A stretch of DNA of 64,000 nucleotides. Source: Maribacter algarum (ex Lu et al. 2025) (nom. illeg.) (GTDB lineage Bacteria; Bacteroidota; Bacteroidia; Flavobacteriales; Flavobacteriaceae). Shown one piece after another: positions 26,175-36,118 of this stretch. Both the position numbers and the translations under genes were made by a program. The stretch lies in contig CANMAW010000001.1 of assembly GCA_947495915.1 (NCBI GenBank), positions 248,001 to 312,000 of the forward strand, read 5' to 3'. How positions within the stretch are numbered: the first letter of the stretch is position 1; the number at the start of each line of letters is the position of its first letter. A model generated the notes under the pieces. The model did no database searches and was not told the origin of the DNA. It saw nothing but the letters and a program-made list of their open reading frames with translations.

Positions 26175-27145
26175 ACTTTTCGCCGCATTAAATTTTCACC
26201 AAACTCGTATAACAACTTTTTCTTTTTCTCTGAAATCTTCAACTGCTGAAGCACTGAAAAGGCTACTTGCGTATATTTTTCAATTTCTAATTGCGTTCGA
26301 CTAGCTGCACCGGTTTGCACAAAAATTTCTTTAACCGTATTAACCTTATCATCGGAGTCTTTAGGTTGAATAGAAAATAAATCAGCTAATGCTCGTTGTT
26401 GATCTTTAGTACCCAATTCTAAAGCTTTTAAATAAAGAAAGGTTTTTTTGTTTTCTATAATATCGCCCCCAACTTGTTTACCAAACGTTTTCGGATCGCC
26501 AAATGCATCTAAATAATCATCTTGTAATTGAAAAGCAATACCTAAATTTCTTCCAAATTCATAAATATGGTCTTGTTCATTCTCCGAAGCACCAGCAACA
26601 ATACCACCCATTTTTAAAGCGGCAGCGACAAGAACTGCTGTCTTATACTCTATCATTTTTAAATACTCTGCTTGGGTTACATCATCTCGAGTTTCAAAAT
26701 CAACGTCGTACTGTTGCCCTTCACAAACCTCTAAAGCGGTCTTACTAAACAATTTTGCAAGATCTTTAAATACCTCGCCGTCATAATTCTCGAACAATTT
26801 ATAGGCATAAATAAGCATGGCATCACCAGAAAGAATGCCTGTATTTATATCCCATTTTTCATGCACAGTTTGTTTGCCCCTTCGCAGTGGAGCGTCATCC
26901 ATAATATCGTCATGCACTAACGAAAAATTATGAAATATCTCAATAGCCAATGCAGCATTTAATGCTTTTTTATAATCACCTTCAAAAATGTCACAACCCA
27001 TTAAAACTAAGGTCGGACGCAATCGTTTGCCTCCTAAACTTAAAATATAAGTGATCGGAGCATACAAATTCATAGGCTCTTTAGAAATGTCTTTAGATTC
27101 TAAATAGGTAATAAACGCCTTGCGATAATATTCAATAGGGTGCAT
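26171..27145 (-). CDS. Polyprenyl (geranylgeranyl-type) diphosphate synthase
   Basis: The 324-residue trans-prenyl transferase has the first Asp-rich motif LVHDDIMDDAPLRRG and the second FQLQDDYLDAFGDP, both intact for Mg-diphosphate binding, plus the GGKRLRP motif for IPP. The residues before the first motif fit a C15-C20 or longer product; chain length is not certain. I chose the ATG at 27145 (MHPIEYYRKAF), since an ATG at 27175 adds ten residues not usual for the family. It supplies precursors for carotenoids or quinones, in keeping with the adjacent lycopene cyclase. Confidence 0.93.
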   Translation of the reverse strand: MHPIEYYRKAFITYLESKDISKEPMNLYAPITYILSLGGKRLRPTLVLMGCDIFEGDYKKALNAALAIEIFHNFSLVHDDIMDDAPLRRGKQTVHEKWDINTGILSGDAMLIYAYKLFENYDGEVFKDLAKLFSKTALEVCEGQQYDVDFETRDDVTQAEYLKMIEYKTAVLVAAALKMGGIVAGASENEQDHIYEFGRNLGIAFQLQDDYLDAFGDPKTFGKQVGGDIIENKKTFLYLKALELGTKDQQRALADLFSIQPKDSDDKVNTVKEIFVQTGAASRTQLEIEKYTQVAFSVLQQLKISEKKKKLLYEFGENLMRRKV

Positions 27146-27298
27146 GCAACTAATTTTATTCAAAAATACACCCATTTTAAGAAACTACTTTAGTAGATTT
27201 TAGAATCAAACCTTCTTTATAAAAAAAATAGAAGAAAATGCAATGAAAACAAAAAGCTTCGTCTTTACCATTGTAGGCTCGAATAAAAGCAATCATTA

Positions 27299-27841
27299 AT
27301 GATTTCTGAAAAAGAAAACCAAAAAAAACTTAAAACCTTTTTTGATGATGAATATCATTCATTAAGAGCCTATGCGCAATCAAGAATTGATGATGCTGCC
27401 GACCGCGACGCCGAAGATATCATTCAAGATGTTGCTCTTAAATTGTTTTCAAGATCAGAAACTGCCTCTCCAATTCATAATATAGCTGGTTTTGTTTATA
27501 ACGCTATTCGAAACCGTATCATTGATATTATGAGAACCCGAAAAATTCGTATTCATCTCGAAAACGAAATGGAAACGCGATTTACTGAATTCACTGAACA
27601 ATTTTATGGGCCTTCAGATAATAGTTATTCTGAACAAATGAGAGCTTCATTAAAAAAAGCAATTATTCGCTTAAAACCAGACCACCAAAATATAATAAAA
27701 GCTATAGATTTTGAAGGCTATACTTATCGTGAGCTATCGGAAGAAACGGGTATACCCGAAGGCACCTTAATGTCTCGAAGACACAGAGCAGTAACCTTAC
27801 TATTCAAAGAATTAAAAACACAAAAAGAATTTAAAAATTAA
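27299..27841 (+). CDS. RNA polymerase sigma factor, sigma-70/ECF type (second)
   Basis: The 180-residue protein has region 2 (RAYAQSRIDDAADRDAEDIIQDVALKLF, then AGFVYNAIRNRIIDIMRTRK) and region 4 (LKPDHQNIIKAIDFEGYTYRELSEETGIPEGTLMSRRHRAVTLLFKEL). No zinc-finger anti-sigma gene follows. Instead a small membrane protein gene begins 12 bp downstream, which may regulate it. No TGTAAC box is seen before this gene, so it probably reads a different promoter from the 10.2-kb sigma factor. Confidence 0.92.
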   Translation: MISEKENQKKLKTFFDDEYHSLRAYAQSRIDDAADRDAEDIIQDVALKLFSRSETASPIHNIAGFVYNAIRNRIIDIMRTRKIRIHLENEMETRFTEFTEQFYGPSDNSYSEQMRASLKKAIIRLKPDHQNIIKAIDFEGYTYRELSEETGIPEGTLMSRRHRAVTLLFKELKTQKEFKN

Positions 27842-27853
27842 AAACACATACTT

Positions 27854-28264
27854 ATGAAAGACTATATAGAACATCAAGTAAAAAGTAAAACAGAAAAGTT
27901 TTTTCGTGGATTTTTCAAAGTTTTATTTATGATCATAGCTGCCATATTATTCTTACTACTTTTTGGCTATGGGTTTATGTTACTTTGGAATTGGCTAATG
28001 CCAGATGTTTTTGGACTGCCCATACTTACCTACTGGAAGGCAGTAGGAATACTCGTTATGGCTAAAATACTATTTGGAAGTTTTGAAGGGAAACATTCTA
28101 AAAAGAGTAGCCCAAATAAACCGAAGAAACGATTTGGTGATAGAATGAAAAGTAACTGTGGAGGTGACTTTTCAAAATGGGAATTTTACGATGAATTTTG
28201 GAAGGAAGAAGGAGAACATGCTTTTAATAATTTCTTAGACAAAAAAAGGAATTCTACGAATTGA
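27854..28264 (+). CDS. Small membrane protein next to the sigma gene
   Basis: The 136-residue protein has two transmembrane helices (about 22-45 and 60-78) between basic and acidic tails. The C-terminal part is charged (KSNCGGDFSKWEFYDEFWKEEGEHAFNNFLDKK). I do not recognise a named family. Co-transcription with the sigma gene (12 bp) suggests it is a membrane partner, possibly an anti-sigma factor of unusual type; this is inference only. Confidence 0.7.
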   Translation: MKDYIEHQVKSKTEKFFRGFFKVLFMIIAAILFLLLFGYGFMLLWNWLMPDVFGLPILTYWKAVGILVMAKILFGSFEGKHSKKSSPNKPKKRFGDRMKSNCGGDFSKWEFYDEFWKEEGEHAFNNFLDKKRNSTN

Positions 28265-28274
28265 ATAACTCTAA

Positions 28275-28329
28275 TTTAATGTTAAAAAAACATTAAACCT
28301 CGGAAACTTTAAATGTTTTTTTAGTTTCC
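28275..28329 (+). promoter_or_regulatory. Two inverted repeats before the efflux-operon tetR
   Basis: TTTAATGTT (28275-28283) pairs with AACATTAAA (28289-28297). GGAAACT (28302-28308) pairs with AGTTTCC (28323-28329). The second palindrome ends 5 bp before TATATTTG (28335-28342), a perfect -7 element for the tetR gene at 28357. Repressor binding there would give autoregulation. The first repeat could instead be the terminator of the gene before. Confidence 0.55.
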
Positions 28330-28334
28330 TGTCC

Positions 28335-28342
28335 TATATTTG
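28335..28342 (+). promoter_or_regulatory. -7 promoter element of the tetR-tolC-RND operon
   Basis: TATATTTG matches TAnnTTTG and lies 14 bp before the ATG. No TTG is seen at the right distance upstream. Confidence 0.55.
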
Positions 28343-28356
28343 CCCTTCGTTTCGTT

Positions 28357-28962
28357 ATGAAGAAAAAGATACTTGAAAAAGCAACAGATATGTTCTTAAA
28401 CTATGGTTTTAAGAGCGTAACAATGGATGATATTGCAAACAAAATGGGAATTTCAAAAAAAACCATTTATGCGCACTACGCCAATAAGACGAGTTTAGTC
28501 AAAGACAGCACTATGTTCATGTTTGATGTTATATCTATGGGCATCGATAACATTTGTAGTTTAAACAAAAACCCTATTGAAGAGCTTTATGAGATTAAAA
28601 AATTCGTAATGCTCAATTTAAAGAATGAGAAATCATCACCACAGTATCAATTACAAAAATACTATCCGAAAGTGTATCAACTCATTACCAAAAAGCATTT
28701 TGAAGTGATGCAAGACTGTGTAGTTAAGAATGTTGAACAAGGTATAGCATTGGGTATATATAGAGAAAACATCAATGTAGAATTTGTTTCAAGAATTTAT
28801 TTTTCTGGAGCAAATAGCATAAAAGATCAACAGTTATTTCCGCTAGAACAATTTCCAGTGACCACCTTAATGGATGATTATTTAGAATATCATCTAAGAG
28901 GTATTGTAACGCCAAGCGGAAGAAAAATATTAAACAAAATCATCAATTCAAATCAAGAGTAG
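28357..28962 (+). CDS. TetR/AcrR family regulator of the efflux operon
   Basis: The 201-residue protein has an N-terminal HTH (KKKILEKATDMFLNYGFKSVTMDDIANKMGISKKTIYAHYANKTSLV) and a helical ligand-binding domain. Its stop is one base before the tolC-like start, so regulator and pump are one transcript. Palindromes over the promoter suggest that it represses its own operon until a ligand binds. Confidence 0.93.
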   Translation: MKKKILEKATDMFLNYGFKSVTMDDIANKMGISKKTIYAHYANKTSLVKDSTMFMFDVISMGIDNICSLNKNPIEELYEIKKFVMLNLKNEKSSPQYQLQKYYPKVYQLITKKHFEVMQDCVVKNVEQGIALGIYRENINVEFVSRIYFSGANSIKDQQLFPLEQFPVTTLMDDYLEYHLRGIVTPSGRKILNKIINSNQE

Positions 28963-28963
28963 C

Positions 28964-30307
28964 ATGCGTAAATCAATATTAACTTTTCTTTCATTTCTGA
29001 CCATCAGTATCGGATTTTCACAAGAAGAGGTTACCCAAACTTATAGCTTCACTTTACAAGAAGCTATTGAATTTGCACTAGAAAACAATTATAGTGCTAT
29101 TAATGCCGATAGAGATATTCTAGACGCAAAAAAACAGAAATGGGAAACCATAGCCAGCGGACTGCCACAAATTACTGGCGGCGTCAGTTATCAAAACCAA
29201 CTGAAACAACCTATTTCTGTAATTCCTGCCGAAATATTTGGTGGCGAGCCAGGAACATTTGCTGAAGTTGTTTTTGGGCAAGCACAATCTGCCACTGCAA
29301 CAGCAACTTTAACCCAGCAAATTTTTGATGGCTCCTATATTGTTGGAGTGCAAGCCACCAAAGCTTTTTTAAGTTATAGTGCTAATAATAAAGAGAAAAC
29401 AGCACTTGAAGTTAGAAAGGCGGTAACTGAGGCATACGGCAACGTTTTATTAGCTGATGAAAGTGTTGCGATTTTAGAAAAAAATAAAGCTAATTTAGAA
29501 AAGAATCTTTTTGAAACTACCAAAATATATGAAAACGGCATGGGAGATGAAGAAAGTGTTGAGCAACTTCAAATTACACTTTCATCGGTTGACAATCAGT
29601 TAAAAAATGCCGTTCGATTAAAAGGAATAACCCTTCAAATGCTCAACTTAGTTATGGGTATTGCAATAGATGCTCCTACACAACTCGAAGAAAATTTAGA
29701 TAATTTGACTCAAAAACAAATTGATTTTGAGTTACTAGAATCTGAATTCAACATGGAAAATAACGTTGATTTCAAACTAGCTACAAACCTGAATGAACAA
29801 CGTTTTTTCGAATGGAAATTAGCCAAAAGTCGTGCACTACCAACCTTAAATTCTTTTATCAACTATGGTGCTGCCGCTTATGCTGATAATTTTAATTTCT
29901 TTAATAGTGACCAACAATGGTTCGACCAATCTATTCTAGGTTTAGATTTAAGTATTCCAATTTTTAGCTCAGGAAGACGAAGTGCTAGTACAGCACGTGC
30001 AAAAATAGCCTTAGAAAAAGCAAAAACATCTTTAAATGAAGCAGAAGAGCAAATTCGACTGCAACTAGAGAGTGCCAAAAGCAATTATATTCTAGCAATT
30101 GAAGAATATAAAACAAATCAACAAAATCTGCATTTAGCAGAACGAATTGAAAATAAAAATCAAATAAAATATAATGAAGGTTTGGCAAGTAGTTTTGAGC
30201 TACGTCAGGCACAAACCCAATTATATGATGCGCAGCAAAATTATTTACAAAGTATGGTTGACGTCATCAATAAAAAGACAACTTTAGAAACAATCATAAA
30301 TAACTAA
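28964..30307 (+). CDS. TolC family outer-membrane efflux channel
   Basis: The 447-residue protein has a signal peptide ending in GFSQ. Two repeated outer-membrane-efflux halves follow, with long helices (FALENNYSAINADRDILDAKKQKWETI and the matching LNEAEEQIRLQLESAKSNYILAIEEYKTNQQNL region). It should form the trimeric outer-membrane duct for the RND pump encoded directly downstream. Confidence 0.93.
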   Translation: MRKSILTFLSFLTISIGFSQEEVTQTYSFTLQEAIEFALENNYSAINADRDILDAKKQKWETIASGLPQITGGVSYQNQLKQPISVIPAEIFGGEPGTFAEVVFGQAQSATATATLTQQIFDGSYIVGVQATKAFLSYSANNKEKTALEVRKAVTEAYGNVLLADESVAILEKNKANLEKNLFETTKIYENGMGDEESVEQLQITLSSVDNQLKNAVRLKGITLQMLNLVMGIAIDAPTQLEENLDNLTQKQIDFELLESEFNMENNVDFKLATNLNEQRFFEWKLAKSRALPTLNSFINYGAAAYADNFNFFNSDQQWFDQSILGLDLSIPIFSSGRRSASTARAKIALEKAKTSLNEAEEQIRLQLESAKSNYILAIEEYKTNQQNLHLAERIENKNQIKYNEGLASSFELRQAQTQLYDAQQNYLQSMVDVINKKTTLETIINN

Positions 30308-30339
30308 TACTAAACATCAATCTTTTAATACAATTAATC

Positions 30340-31521
30340 ATGAAAAACGCAATATACATTCTTATCGCAGCTGTTGCTTTATCATCTTGTGGCGATGGCA
30401 AAGTAGCTTCGGTTGAAGAACTTATCGCAGAAAGAAACTTAGAAGCAATTCGGGTGAAAAAAAGTGAACTATCAGAACAACAACGTACGATAGAGTTAGA
30501 ATTAAAGAAACTTGATTCTGCCATTTCAACATTTAAAGGCAATGAAAAGTTACCATTAGTAACTGTAGTAACCGCAAAAGCAGCCAATTTTGTTCACTTT
30601 TTAGAATTACAAGGTGATGTTCAAACAAAACAAAACGTATTAATCTATCCTGAAATGGCTGGCACCTTACAACGCGTATTAGTAAAAGAAGGGCAACGCG
30701 TACAAAAGGGTCAATTATTAGCAACTATTGATGATGGTGGTATGTCAAGTCAAGTTTCGCAATTGAAAACACAAGCAGCTTTAGCCAAAACAACATATGA
30801 AAGACAAAAAAGTTTATGGGATCAAAAAATTGGTTCTGAAATTCAGTTTCTTCAGGCAAAATCGAATTATGAAGCCACTGAAAACGCCGTAAAACAAGCA
30901 CAAAGTCAATTAGGAAAATCTACAATTAGAGCTCCTTTTAGCGGTATTATTGATGATGTCATTAAAGATCAAGGTACAGTCGTATCTCCTGGCCCAGGGG
31001 CTGAAGTATTTCGAATTGTTAATCTTTCTGACATGTATATTGAGGTAGATGTACCTGAGAGTTACTTAGGTGGAATTCAAAAAGGAAAAAAGGCAATCGT
31101 ATACTTCCCGGTTTTGGGTGATACAATTACCTCTGAGGTTCGTCAAACGGGCAATTTCATAAATCCAAGCAATAGGGCTTTTACTGTAGAGATTGCAGTA
31201 CCAAACAAAAAAGGAAATATTAAACCAAATTTAACGGCAAAAGTGAGCATTAACGATTATTCAAGTGAAAGTGCTATCACTATTCCACAAAGTATAATCT
31301 CAGAAAACGCTGATGGTGAACAATACGTATATGTGGCTACAGCTAATGATGATAATACCGCGGTAGTAAATCGAAAAATAGTAACTACCGGAAAAACTCA
31401 AGGCAGTATGGTTGAAGTACTATCAGGGGTTTCAGATGGTGACCAACTAGTAAAAGAAGGTGCTAGAAGCGTAAAAGATGATCAAACCGTTGAAATTCTA
31501 AAAAGCCAAACTGATGAATAG
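30340..31521 (+). CDS. RND efflux periplasmic adaptor subunit (lipoprotein)
   Basis: The 393-residue membrane-fusion protein has a lipobox (ALSSC, Cys17) for anchoring to the inner membrane, a helical segment after it (about 25-65), a lipoyl-type domain (VLVKEGQRVQKGQLLATID), a coiled-coil hairpin (SQVSQLKTQAALAKTTYERQKSLWDQKIG) and beta-barrel domains (STIRAPFSGIIDDVIKDQGTVVSPG). It joins the pump to TolC. The 3' end overlaps the permease gene by 8 bp. Confidence 0.94.
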   Translation: MKNAIYILIAAVALSSCGDGKVASVEELIAERNLEAIRVKKSELSEQQRTIELELKKLDSAISTFKGNEKLPLVTVVTAKAANFVHFLELQGDVQTKQNVLIYPEMAGTLQRVLVKEGQRVQKGQLLATIDDGGMSSQVSQLKTQAALAKTTYERQKSLWDQKIGSEIQFLQAKSNYEATENAVKQAQSQLGKSTIRAPFSGIIDDVIKDQGTVVSPGPGAEVFRIVNLSDMYIEVDVPESYLGGIQKGKKAIVYFPVLGDTITSEVRQTGNFINPSNRAFTVEIAVPNKKGNIKPNLTAKVSINDYSSESAITIPQSIISENADGEQYVYVATANDDNTAVVNRKIVTTGKTQGSMVEVLSGVSDGDQLVKEGARSVKDDQTVEILKSQTDE

Positions 31522-34500
31522 CAAGCAACAAAAAAACGCAGATAAAGAATTTAGCCCATCGTCGTGGGCTATTGACAATCCTTCGGTTGTTTATGTGATG
31601 ATTGCCATCTTCTTATGGTTGGGTTTTCAAGCATATCAATCAATGCCACGAGAAGATTTTCCTGAAATCGTAGAGACCAAGGTATACGTAAGTACAATTT
31701 ATCCTGGAAACACTGCAGAAGATGTTGAACGACTAATTACTGATCCTTTAGAAGATAAACTGAAGAATATTAGTAACGTCGTTAAAGTTACTTCAACTTC
31801 TCAAGAAGATTATTCAATCATCACAATCGAGTTTGATGAGAAATTAACCATTGATCAAGCCAAACAAAAGGTGAAAGATGAAGTTGATGGTGAAAAATCG
31901 AGTGAAGATTGGCCAACGTTTAACAATGCCAAATTAGAACCCAATGTTTTTGACTTGAATTTGTCAGAGTCTTTTCCAATAATGAATGTCAACTTCACTG
32001 GTGATTATCCTGTAGAAAAACTGAAAGAGTTTGCAGAATATATGCAAGATGAAATTGAAGATCTTAAAGAAATTAAAGAAGTTGGAATTCGTGGTGCCCA
32101 AGATAAAGAAGTTGAGATTGCGGTTGATGTTTACAAAATGATGGCTGCAAAAATTAGCTTTCAAGATATTCTTAGTGCGGTTTCTAATGGAAATACCACC
32201 ATGTCTGCTGGCAACCTAAAATCTGGTGAACAACGAAGAACAATTCGAATTTTAGGTGAAATTAAAGACCCTAAACAGCTCGAAAACTTTGTGGTTAAAT
32301 CTGAAAACGGAGCGGTGTACTTAAAAGATATTGCTAAGGTTACCTTCTCAGAAAAAGAAAAAACCACATTCGCTAGAGAATACGGCAAAAGCGTTGTCAT
32401 GCTTGATATTAAAAAGCGCTCTGGTAGTAACATGATTGAGGCAACTACCAAAATTCGCGAATTGGTAAAAGAAGCAGAAACCAATTATTTTCCAAAAGAT
32501 CTAAATATTACTATCGCAAATGACTCTTCTGGTCGAACTCTAAACCAGGTAGATGATTTGGTAAATAATATCATCTTCGGAATTATTTTAGTTGTAACCG
32601 TATTAATGTTCTTTCTAGGTTTTAGAAATGCATTATTTGTTGGGTTTGCTATACCTATGTCAATGTTTATTTCTTTTATGGTTTTATCCCTTTTCGGATA
32701 CACTTTAAATACCATGATACTTTTCGGAATGATCATGGGTCTTGGCATGTTGGTGGATAACGGAATTGTTGTTGTTGAGAATGTTTATCGCCTTATGAGT
32801 GAGGGTATGTCACGCACTGAAGCTGCGAAAAAAGGTATTGGTGAAATTGCTTTTCCAATTATTATTTCAACATTGACAACAGTTGCTGCCTTTGTACCTC
32901 TTGCCTTTTGGCCTGGTATTTTTGGACAGTTTATGAAGTATTTTCCCATTACTCTTTCTGTAGTACTAGGCTCTTCTCTTTTCGTAGCAATTTTTATGAA
33001 TTCGATGTTGGTATCTAAATTCATGGATATTCATGAAAAAGAACTGAGTTCAAAATCATTAATTAGAATCACTATAATTCTTGGCGGATTCGGACTTTTA
33101 ATTTTGATTTTTGGTGGCGCTATGCGAGGTTTAGGAACAGTAATGCTTGTTACGGCATCACAATTTTGGGTTTACAAATACGTGATTAAAAAATGGTCTA
33201 CAGGTTTTCAGAAGAAAACCATGGTTCGTTTTGAAAATTGGTATGAAAGAAGAATCACTCATGCCTTAAAGGGTAAAAATGTGTATTGGTATTTTGGCAT
33301 CACCTCCTTTTTGCTAATTGCGGTTTTTATGTTATTCGGAATGTCGATAGGTAGTGGCAGAACGAAGATAGAATTCTTTCCTGATAACAAACCCAATGAG
33401 ATTTACGCTTATATTGAATACCCTCAAGGCACCTCAATTGAAAAAACAAATGAACTTACTAAAGCCATTGAGAAAAGGGTATATGCTGTAGCTAACGGCT
33501 CTGAATATGTTGATGGCGACCATAACTATTTAGTAGAATCAGCTGTTTCACAAGTAGGCGAAGGCGCGGGAAACCCACAAACCGATGGAGGTTCATCAGC
33601 CGAAATGCCTCACCGTGGTAAGGTAACCGTATCAATGAAAGAATACAAGTATCGTGAAGGTCGTGATACTGAAAAGTTACGTGGTGAAATTCAAGAAGCC
33701 TTAACTGGTATATATCCTGGTGTTGGAATTTCAGTAGAGAAAGAGGCCAATGGTCCACCGGCGGGTTACCCAATAAATATTGAATTGCAAGGAAAAGATT
33801 ACTCTGAGCTTATCAATGCTGCCGAAGACATGCGCAATTTCATAAACACTAAAAACATTGCTGGAATTGAAGAATTAAAAATTGATGTAAATAAAGGAAA
33901 ACCTTCAATTCAAGTAGTCGTTGATAGAGAAAAAGCAGGTGAATTAGGGGTTTCTGTTGGGCAAGTCGGGCAACAACTAAGACGTTCATTATTTGGTGAA
34001 AAAGCCGGTGTTTACAAAGTTGATGGAGAAGATTACGATATCAACGTACGTTTTAACGAAGACATCAGGTATAACAAAAGTGCACTCTTTAATCAAAACA
34101 TCATTTTTCGTGACCCAGCAACTGGACAAATAAAAGAAGTTCCGGTCTCGGCAGTTGCATCGCAAAAAAACTCCTCTGGATTCAGCGCTATAAAGCATAA
34201 GAATAAAAAGAGAGTTGTAACGATATACTCGCAGCTAAAACCTGGTTTTAGTGATGCGGGAGCAATTGTTGGAGAAATTCAAAAAGAGATGGAAGATTAC
34301 AAAAATCTTCCTGATGGTATAAAGGTTGATTTTACTGGTCAGATTGAAGAGCAAAATAAGCAAATGTTATTTTTAGTCGGTGCCTTTTTTGGCGGTCTTG
34401 CCTTAATCATGCTTATCTTGATTTTTCAATTTGGAGGGATTTCTAAACCTCTAATTATTATGATTGCTATTTTCTTAAGCTTCATTGGTGTTTTTGGAGG

Positions 34501-35053
34501 ACTCATGTTAACCGGATGGTCTTTTGTTATTATGATGACGATGATGGGTATTATTTCATTAGCCGGTATTGTAGTAAACAATGGGGTTGTACTGCTTGAT
34601 TACACTCAAATTCTAATTGATCGTAGAAAAGTTAAACTGAATTTAGTTGATACCGATTTATTACCTATGAGTGATGCTACCGAAGTAATTATTAAAAGTG
34701 GTAAAGCTAGGCTAAGACCTGTAATTCTTACCGCAATTACAACTGTATTAGGTTTAATTCCATTAGCGATTGGTTTAAATATTGATTTCTTTTCGCTCTT
34801 TTCAGAATTTGATCCAAAAATATATATGGGCGGCGATAATGTGGTGTTCTGGGGACCACTGGCTTGGACAGTAATTTTTGGCCTAATGGTAGCAACTTTT
34901 CTAACTTTAATTATCGTTCCTGTTTTGTTTAACATTACCTATCGCATAAAAACCAAGATGCGAAGCTTTAGGAAATCAGAACCGCAATTAGGCGAAGAAA
35001 TACTAGCTACAAACGATGTTGAAGTGCTTCCAAACACAGAACCAGCTGGTTAA
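31514..35053 (+). CDS. RND family efflux permease
   Basis: The 1,179-residue inner-membrane pump is longer than AcrB (about 1,050). It has twelve predicted helices, two large periplasmic loops and the proton-relay region in LGMLVDNGIVVVENV (one Asp, with Asn in place of the second) and GIVVNNGVVLLDY. Extra length lies around residues 500-580 and near 1,090-1,120. It works with the two upstream gene products as a tripartite drug or metabolite exporter; the substrate cannot be read from the sequence. Confidence 0.95.
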   Translation: MNSKQQKNADKEFSPSSWAIDNPSVVYVMIAIFLWLGFQAYQSMPREDFPEIVETKVYVSTIYPGNTAEDVERLITDPLEDKLKNISNVVKVTSTSQEDYSIITIEFDEKLTIDQAKQKVKDEVDGEKSSEDWPTFNNAKLEPNVFDLNLSESFPIMNVNFTGDYPVEKLKEFAEYMQDEIEDLKEIKEVGIRGAQDKEVEIAVDVYKMMAAKISFQDILSAVSNGNTTMSAGNLKSGEQRRTIRILGEIKDPKQLENFVVKSENGAVYLKDIAKVTFSEKEKTTFAREYGKSVVMLDIKKRSGSNMIEATTKIRELVKEAETNYFPKDLNITIANDSSGRTLNQVDDLVNNIIFGIILVVTVLMFFLGFRNALFVGFAIPMSMFISFMVLSLFGYTLNTMILFGMIMGLGMLVDNGIVVVENVYRLMSEGMSRTEAAKKGIGEIAFPIIISTLTTVAAFVPLAFWPGIFGQFMKYFPITLSVVLGSSLFVAIFMNSMLVSKFMDIHEKELSSKSLIRITIILGGFGLLILIFGGAMRGLGTVMLVTASQFWVYKYVIKKWSTGFQKKTMVRFENWYERRITHALKGKNVYWYFGITSFLLIAVFMLFGMSIGSGRTKIEFFPDNKPNEIYAYIEYPQGTSIEKTNELTKAIEKRVYAVANGSEYVDGDHNYLVESAVSQVGEGAGNPQTDGGSSAEMPHRGKVTVSMKEYKYREGRDTEKLRGEIQEALTGIYPGVGISVEKEANGPPAGYPINIELQGKDYSELINAAEDMRNFINTKNIAGIEELKIDVNKGKPSIQVVVDREKAGELGVSVGQVGQQLRRSLFGEKAGVYKVDGEDYDINVRFNEDIRYNKSALFNQNIIFRDPATGQIKEVPVSAVASQKNSSGFSAIKHKNKKRVVTIYSQLKPGFSDAGAIVGEIQKEMEDYKNLPDGIKVDFTGQIEEQNKQMLFLVGAFFGGLALIMLILIFQFGGISKPLIIMIAIFLSFIGVFGGLMLTGWSFVIMMTMMGIISLAGIVVNNGVVLLDYTQILIDRRKVKLNLVDTDLLPMSDATEVIIKSGKARLRPVILTAITTVLGLIPLAIGLNIDFFSLFSEFDPKIYMGGDNVVFWGPLAWTVIFGLMVATFLTLIIVPVLFNITYRIKTKMRSFRKSEPQLGEEILATNDVEVLPNTEPAG

Positions 35054-35073
35054 AACAAATCATAATTCAATAC

Positions 35074-35108
35074 AAAAAACTCAGGCAAATCAATCGTCTG
35101 AGTTTTTT
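35074..35108. terminator. Bidirectional terminator between RND pump and DUF4184 gene
   Basis: AAAAAACTCAG (35074-35084) pairs with CTGAGTTTTTT (35098-35108). T runs exist on both strands. The last base touches the stop codon of the convergent DUF4184 gene. Confidence 0.8.
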
Positions 35109-35848
35109 TATGGAACTAGTTTCATAAAACGTTTGGGCTTCATAAGAATAAATGATAATGATGCCATGATAAGTCCTGCTAAAAATCCTGCACAAATAAA
35201 TACCACTCTTGCTGTAAAACGACCATAATCTATCGGGTCATACCTAAGGTAATACACCGATAAGGTAACCGCTAAGACAATAGCCCAATACGCAAAACTA
35301 TGTAGAACAGGAGTATGATAAATCAATTTTCTATCAGGCATACTAAAGATGAATTTAAAAATAGCAAAAGCCCCAAGCACACTAAAGCCGTATTGTAGTA
35401 AATTATATACCGGAGTGTTAAAAACTTCCATTTGAAATATCTCAAAAGTATTTACTACAAAGCCATACGAATGCGTAAAATCATCCCAAAGTAAGTGACT
35501 AAGATTTCCAATAATGATCGAAAAAATCACTTGTAGATAGTTCGTTTTGAAATAAGAAAACCAGTCAAAGGTTAAAAAAGGTCGAAATCGCTTTCCAAAA
35601 AATTCAGGTAAGTTCAAAATCATTTGATTTCGAACGACATAATGATATACGGTTATACATAAAAGCGCTAGAGGAATATTCAACCAAAAAATAGCCAATA
35701 GCGAATGCCCATGAACAATATGTGCATTGAGCGTGATAAAAAATTCAAAATCAGGTACCATACTACCCATGATCAAGCCTGAAACGGAAAGTATACGTAA
35801 CCGTAACAACGGCAATATTATTGCAGGGTGAGAACCGGTGAATGGCAT
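35108..35848 (-). CDS. DUF4184 family membrane protein
   Basis: The 246-residue protein has the family's start signature MPFTGSHPAIILPL and GSMVPDFEFF, and about six transmembrane helices. Polar residues in the first loop and HLLWDDFTHSYGF in the middle recall the metal-dependent hydrolase-like membrane family, and a role in lipid or sterol-like metabolism has been suggested for relatives. The function here is unknown. Confidence 0.88.
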   Translation of the reverse strand: MPFTGSHPAIILPLLRLRILSVSGLIMGSMVPDFEFFITLNAHIVHGHSLLAIFWLNIPLALLCITVYHYVVRNQMILNLPEFFGKRFRPFLTFDWFSYFKTNYLQVIFSIIIGNLSHLLWDDFTHSYGFVVNTFEIFQMEVFNTPVYNLLQYGFSVLGAFAIFKFIFSMPDRKLIYHTPVLHSFAYWAIVLAVTLSVYYLRYDPIDYGRFTARVVFICAGFLAGLIMASLSFILMKPKRFMKLVP

Positions 35849-36086
35849 AAGTAGAGATTTTATTGAACTTTAAAAAATCTTGATTTGGGTAATCAATTAG
35901 CAATAAAACGAAACTGTTTGCGAAATATTTCGTAGGAAATACCTTTCATTTAGTTTTTAACATTTTATTGCACAATCATTTAGCAATTTCCCTCAGTCAA
36001 AAGTAGGCTATAAAACTTTTCAATACTTAAAAAACAGGTTATGATAATATTATTGTTACAAACAATAACCATAGATAAATACTTCT

Positions 36087-36094
36087 TAAATTTG
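36087..36094 (+). promoter_or_regulatory. -7 promoter element of aspS
   Basis: TAAATTTG matches TAnnTTTG, 24 bp before the ATG. A clear TTG at the usual distance is missing. The rest of the 270-bp interval shows no gene. Confidence 0.5.
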
Positions 36095-36118
36095 CCACTT
36101 TAAAATAGGTCTACTAAT

